A stretch of DNA of 9,073 bases from Polaromonas sp. (GTDB taxonomy: Bacteria > Pseudomonadota > Gammaproteobacteria > Burkholderiales > Burkholderiaceae_C), in NCBI GenBank assembly GCA_026786065.1, contig JAJAYS010000300.1:1-9073 (forward strand), in the 5' to 3' direction. A model generated the notes under the pieces. The model had not been told where the DNA came from. It saw only the letters and a program-made list of their open reading frames with translations, and made no database searches. Each line of letters begins with the position of its first letter. Position 1 is the first letter of the stretch. Both the position numbers and the translations under genes were made by a program. Shown here one piece after another: positions 6,559 to 9,073 of the stretch.

Positions 6559-7752
6559 ATGCCCCTGCAATTCGCCGACCGCCTGAACAACGTCGAAACC
6601 TCCGCCATCCGCGAGCTGTTCAAGCTGCTCGGCAAGCCCGGCATCATCAGCTTTGCCGGCGGCTTTCCGGACCCGGCCATGTTTGACGTGGAGGGGCTCA
6701 AAGAAGCCAGCGCCAACGTGCTGAACGAAGAGCCCGGCCCCGCACTCCAGTACGGCGCCACAGAAGGCTACCCGCCGCTGCGCGATCAGCTCGGCACCTA
6801 CATGGCGACCAAGGGCGCGGTGGTGGCGCCCGACCAGTTGATCGTCACCACCGGCAGCCAGCAGGCGCTGGATCTGCTCGGCAAAACCTTGATCAACCCC
6901 GGCGACAAAGTCATCGTCGAAGGCCCGACCTTTCTAGCGACCATTCAGTGCTTCCGCCTTTACGGCGCTGAACTCATCAGCGCACCCATCGACGGGCAGG
7001 GCGTCAAGACCGACGAGCTGGAAAAACTCATCGTGCTGCACAAGCCGAAGTTTGTGTATTTGATCCCCACGTTCGGCAACCCAAGCGGCGCCATGCTGAG
7101 CCTGGAGCGGCGCAAACAAGTGCTAACCATGGCGGTAAAGTACGACACGCTGATCGTCGAAGACGACCCCTACGGCGACCTGTATTTTGGTGAGCCGCCG
7201 CCGCCGTCATTGCTGGCGCTGAGCGAAAACGTGCCCGGCAGCCGCGAACTGATCGCCTACTGCGGCTCGCTCAGCAAAGTACTGAGCCCCGGCCTGCGCA
7301 TCGGCTGGCTGATCGCCCAGCCCGAGCTGCTGGCCAAAGCCACGATGTGCAAACAGTTCAGCGACGCCCACACCAGCACCTTCGCACAAGCCACCGCGTC
7401 GCAATACCTGAAGCTCGGCCGCATTCCGGCGCAATTGGCCATGGTGCGCAAGGTCTACGCCGAACGCGCTGCCGCCATGGCCGACGCCCTTCGGCGCGAG
7501 CTGGCAGGCGCCATCGAGTTCACCGAGCCAGCGGGCGGTTTGTTCTTCTGGGCGCGGCTGACCGGCGCGGGTGGCAAGATAAAGGACGCGGGTGAGTTTG
7601 CGAAGCGTGCGATTGAAAAAGGCGTGGCGTTTGTGCCTGGGGCGCCGTTTTATGCGGCCGATGCGGATAGGGCGACGCTGCGGCTTAGTTTTGCTACGGC
7701 GGATGTGGGGAAAATTTTGGAGGGGGTTGGGCGGTTGGGGCGGGCGCTTTAG
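6559..7752 (+). CDS. PLP-dependent aminotransferase, class I/II (2-aminoadipate transaminase/LysN-like)
   Basis: A complete 397-residue fold-type I aminotransferase, moving an amino group between an amino acid and a 2-oxo acid. The PLP-binding Lys240 lies in GSLSKVLSPGLRIGW. Asn174 in TFGNPSG and Asp202/Tyr205 in EDDPYG should contact the cofactor. Arg375 in TLRLSF is the likely carboxylate-binding residue. The N-terminal SFAGGFPDPAMF and LQYGATEGYPPLR are typical of the LysN/MocR-like group, here without a regulator domain. The true substrate is not deducible. An in-frame stop at 6523 rules out a longer N-terminus. The last 60 codons differ sharply in codon use from the rest, and the last 309 bp recur at 8705-9013. 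The gene is divergent from hipB and is followed by higBA. Confidence 0.95.
   Translation: MPLQFADRLNNVETSAIRELFKLLGKPGIISFAGGFPDPAMFDVEGLKEASANVLNEEPGPALQYGATEGYPPLRDQLGTYMATKGAVVAPDQLIVTTGSQQALDLLGKTLINPGDKVIVEGPTFLATIQCFRLYGAELISAPIDGQGVKTDELEKLIVLHKPKFVYLIPTFGNPSGAMLSLERRKQVLTMAVKYDTLIVEDDPYGDLYFGEPPPPSLLALSENVPGSRELIAYCGSLSKVLSPGLRIGWLIAQPELLAKATMCKQFSDAHTSTFAQATASQYLKLGRIPAQLAMVRKVYAERAAAMADALRRELAGAIEFTEPAGGLFFWARLTGAGGKIKDAGEFAKRAIEKGVAFVPGAPFYAADADRATLRLSFATADVGKILEGVGRLGRAL
7444..7752 (+). repeat. 309-bp direct repeat, left copy (aminotransferase 3' end)
   Basis: Codons 296 to the stop of the intact aminotransferase. It aligns without gaps to 8705-9013 with 17 mismatches by my count (about 94.5% identity), six of them changing amino acids. 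The two copies flank the toxin-antitoxin pair and are separated by 952 bp. Confidence 0.93.
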
Positions 7753-7835
7753 GAGTTCTAACCCCGAACCAGCGCAGCCACATCAGGCGGCTCAAAACGC
7801 GTTGATTGCAAGCGCTGCAGTTTGGTACAAGTGCG

Positions 7836-7864
7836 TTGCATTTTTAGACCCATATAGATATAAT
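7836..7864 (+). promoter_or_regulatory. Putative higBA promoter
   Basis: A perfect -10 box TATAAT (7859-7864) is preceded by TTGCAT (7836-7841) at the ideal 17-bp spacing. The region is AT-rich compared with its surroundings. Initiation would be near 7871, leaving only about 10 nt before the first plausible higB start at 7881, so the message would be almost leaderless. Confidence 0.65.
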
Positions 7865-7880
7865 TTCCAAGTCCAATTCT

Positions 7881-8231
7881 CTGGAAGCACCGAAGCCCCT
7901 GCTATGGGTCGGTTCGGCAAAGAAAGACCTTCAGGCCATGCCGTCCGACGTGCAAGACACCTTCGGTTTTGCCTTGCATCTGGCGCAGATGGGCAGCAAG
8001 CATATTCGGACGAAGCCGCTGAAAGGCTTTGGCTCCGCAGGCGTGCTGGAAGTGGTCGAGAGCGAGGCGGGCAGCACCTATCGGGCGGTGTACACGGTGA
8101 AGGTAGCGGGTGCGGTGTATGTGCTGCACTGCTTTCAAAAGAAGTCCACATCCGGTATTGCCACGCCCAAGCCCGATATGGATTTGATTAACGAGCGGCT
8201 CAAGGCCGCATTGGCCCACGCGGGAAGCTAG
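7881..8231 (+). CDS. higB: HigB-type toxin (RelE superfamily, phage-derived Gp49-like)
   Basis: A RelE-superfamily toxin, expected to be a ribosome-dependent mRNA interferase. The family core is clear: KPLKGFGSAGVLEVVE, TYRAVYTVKVAGAVYVLHCF, QKKSTSGIATPKPDMDLI and a C-terminal ERLKAA helix. The conserved N-terminal strand PLLWVGSAKKDLQAMP lies upstream of the first ATG (7938), and the frame is open back to a stop at 7845. No ATG, GTG or TTG lies in frame in that interval. I place the start at the CTG of 7881, giving 116 residues, a normal family length. A start at 7938 would give 97 residues without the first strand. The higA antitoxin gene follows after 43 bp, in the toxin-first order usual for higBA. 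Function is sure at family level; the start is not. Confidence 0.85.
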   Translation: MEAPKPLLWVGSAKKDLQAMPSDVQDTFGFALHLAQMGSKHIRTKPLKGFGSAGVLEVVESEAGSTYRAVYTVKVAGAVYVLHCFQKKSTSGIATPKPDMDLINERLKAALAHAGS

Positions 8232-8262
8232 ACCGCGACTGAACCATGACGAATACATGCAA

Positions 8263-8268
8263 AAGGAG
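8263..8268 (+). promoter_or_regulatory. Shine-Dalgarno site of higA
   Basis: AAGGAG lies 6 nt before the ATG at 8275 and selects it over the in-frame ATG at 8257. This strong site contrasts with the lack of any evident one before higB, which would favour antitoxin over toxin synthesis from a shared message. Confidence 0.75.
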
Positions 8269-8274
8269 TTCACC

Positions 8275-8610
8275 ATGAGCACCATCGCCATTGAAAAAAG
8301 CAGCGGTAATGTCTATGCCGATCTGGGCCTGGCCGACGCGCAGGAAATGCTGGTCAAAGCCAAACTGGCCAGCAAGATTGGCGAAATCATCCAGAGCCAG
8401 AACCTCACACAGCAGCAGGCGGCGCAATTACTGGCCATGCCACAACCCAAGGTTTCCTTGCTCCTGCGCGGGCAATTCAGAGGCATCAGCGAGGCCAAGA
8501 TGCTCGAATGCCTGGCCCGCTTGGGGCGCGACATCGACATTGTGGTGAAACCCGCCCGCAGGAGAGCCTCCAGTGGAGCCTTGGGACGGGTGAATGTGGT
8601 TTTTGGTTGA
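8275..8610 (+). CDS. higA: HigA-type XRE-family antitoxin
   Basis: A 111-residue antitoxin with a helix-turn-helix domain at about residues 34-92. NLTQQQAAQLLAMPQPKVS and LLLRGQFRGISEAKMLECL show the two-helix motif and following helix, as in the HTH_37/HigA2-like group. The short N-terminal arm (MSTIAIEKSSGNVYADLG) is typical of antitoxins paired with this HigB type. It should neutralise the toxin and repress the promoter at 7836-7864. The start at 8275 is chosen for its AAGGAG. The stop is only a few bases before detectable homology to the aminotransferase remnant, so the right border of the cassette is near 8610-8620. Confidence 0.92.
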   Translation: MSTIAIEKSSGNVYADLGLADAQEMLVKAKLASKIGEIIQSQNLTQQQAAQLLAMPQPKVSLLLRGQFRGISEAKMLECLARLGRDIDIVVKPARRRASSGALGRVNVVFG

Positions 8611-8618
8611 GTCATCCT

Positions 8619-9013
8619 CAATTCATGCAACCGCATACCCGCCTTTCGCCCAATCCGCCTCGCAAGCCCTCCGACTGGGCTGCCTGCCGTCGTAGCCGGC
8701 CAAAGTGAGCAAGGTCTACGCCGAACGCGCTTCCGCGATGGCCGACGCCCTGCGGCGCGAGCTGGCAGGCGCCATCGAGTTCACCGCGCCAGCGGGTGGT
8801 TTGTTCTTCTGGGCGCGGCTGACCGGCGCGGGTGGCAAGATAAAGGACGCAGGTGAGTTTGCGAAGCGTGCGATTGAAAAAGGCGTGGCGTTTGTGCCTG
8901 GGGCGCCGTTTTATGCGGCAGATGCGGATATGGCGACGCTGCGGCTTAGTTTTGCTACGGCGGATGGGGGGAAGATTTTGGAGGGGGTGGGGCGGTTGGG
9001 GAGAGCAATGTAG
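8619..9013 (+). pseudogene. 5'-truncated aminotransferase remnant
   Basis: This is the 3' third of a second copy of the aminotransferase at 6559-7752, lacking the N-terminal and PLP-lysine regions. From 8705 to the TAG at 9011-9013 it matches the intact gene at about 94.5% and encodes its last 102 residues with six replacements. Upstream the alignment continues: codons at 8654-8692 read SASQALRLGCLPS against TASQYLKLGRIPA. A TAG at 8693-8695 replaces a Gln codon. Over 8654-8704 only 32 of 51 bases match. Further left a one-codon gap and a probable 1-nt frameshift appear, and the similarity fades near 8619. The open frame starting at GTG 8705 could in theory give a 102-residue fragment, but it has no ribosome binding site and no catalytic lysine. 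Confidence 0.85.
8705..9013 (+). repeat. 309-bp direct repeat, right copy
   Basis: Gap-free counterpart of 7444-7752 at a constant offset of 1261 bp. The high-identity block begins abruptly at the GTG of 8705 and ends at the shared TAG. The sequences after the two stops are unrelated. Confidence 0.93.
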
Positions 9014-9033
9014 CAAGAACAGTGATGTTCTTG
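9014..9033. other. Perfect hairpin after the aminotransferase remnant
   Basis: CAAGAACA (9014-9021) and TGTTCTTG (9026-9033) are perfect 8-bp arms around a 4-nt loop, starting right after the remnant's stop codon. No T-run follows on either side, so it is not a standard intrinsic terminator. A second small palindrome, GAAC-T-GTTC (9046-9054), lies just beyond. The hairpin could be a transcript-stabilising structure or a protein-binding site. The final 60 bases hold no gene. Confidence 0.45.
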
Positions 9034-9073
9034 AGTCGGCTTTCAGAACTGTTCGAGCTCGGGTTAGCCCCCC

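Noticed and set aside
7836..8620. Insertion sequence or integron-type mobility unit carrying higBA.
   Set aside because: There is no transposase or integrase, I found no terminal inverted repeats at the cassette borders, and the flanking repeats are explained by aminotransferase homology.
8705..9013. A separate small gene of 102 codons.
   Set aside because: It begins with GTG after an in-frame stop, has no ribosome binding site, and matches only the C-terminal quarter of the aminotransferase without the PLP lysine. It is treated as part of the pseudogene.
1..9073. tRNA, rRNA, riboswitch or CRISPR array.
   Set aside because: I saw no cloverleaf, rRNA-like stretch, conserved riboswitch core or regularly spaced repeat series. 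The only repeats are the two dispersed hairpin copies and the 309-bp duplication.

Overview
The window is high-GC bacterial DNA. Gene content, codon use and two copies of an intergenic hairpin repeat point to a betaproteobacterium of the Comamonadaceae (Polaromonas/Rhodoferax/Acidovorax-like). This is an inference from the sequence alone; no database was searched.

Left part (1-2470, + strand): the 3' part of an MmgE/PrpD-family gene cut by the window edge, then a complete TctC/Bug-family periplasmic solute-binding protein with its own ribosome binding site and a strong intrinsic terminator. The pair looks like organic-acid uptake and catabolism, without the TctA/TctB membrane subunits.

Middle part (2492-6392, - strand): two tightly packed gene groups. 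A metallo-beta-lactamase-fold hydrolase of glyoxalase II type overlaps a NUDIX hydrolase by 4 nt. Further right, hipB, hipA and nth form a chain of overlapping genes (7 nt and 4 nt), which places the repair enzyme endonuclease III behind a HipBA toxin-antitoxin promoter. That promoter has a perfect inverted repeat exactly between its -35 and -10 boxes. A dispersed repeat separates the two groups, and another copy lies after the solute-binding gene.

Right part (6559-9073, + strand): a complete class I/II PLP aminotransferase, then a HigBA-type toxin-antitoxin pair with an excellent sigma70-type promoter, then a 5'-truncated second copy of the aminotransferase. The last 309 bp of the intact gene recur downstream without indels at about 94-95% identity. 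Immediately upstream of that block the same alignment continues but falls to about 63%, with an in-frame stop. The best reading is an old tandem paralogue that lost its 5' part, with the toxin-antitoxin cassette now in its place, and whose 3' end was later homogenised with the intact copy.

The most interesting points are this mosaic aminotransferase/higBA locus, the abrupt codon-use switch in the aminotransferase tail, the higB gene without a canonical start codon, and the hipB-hipA-nth arrangement. I see no wholly new system, RNA gene, CRISPR array or transposase.
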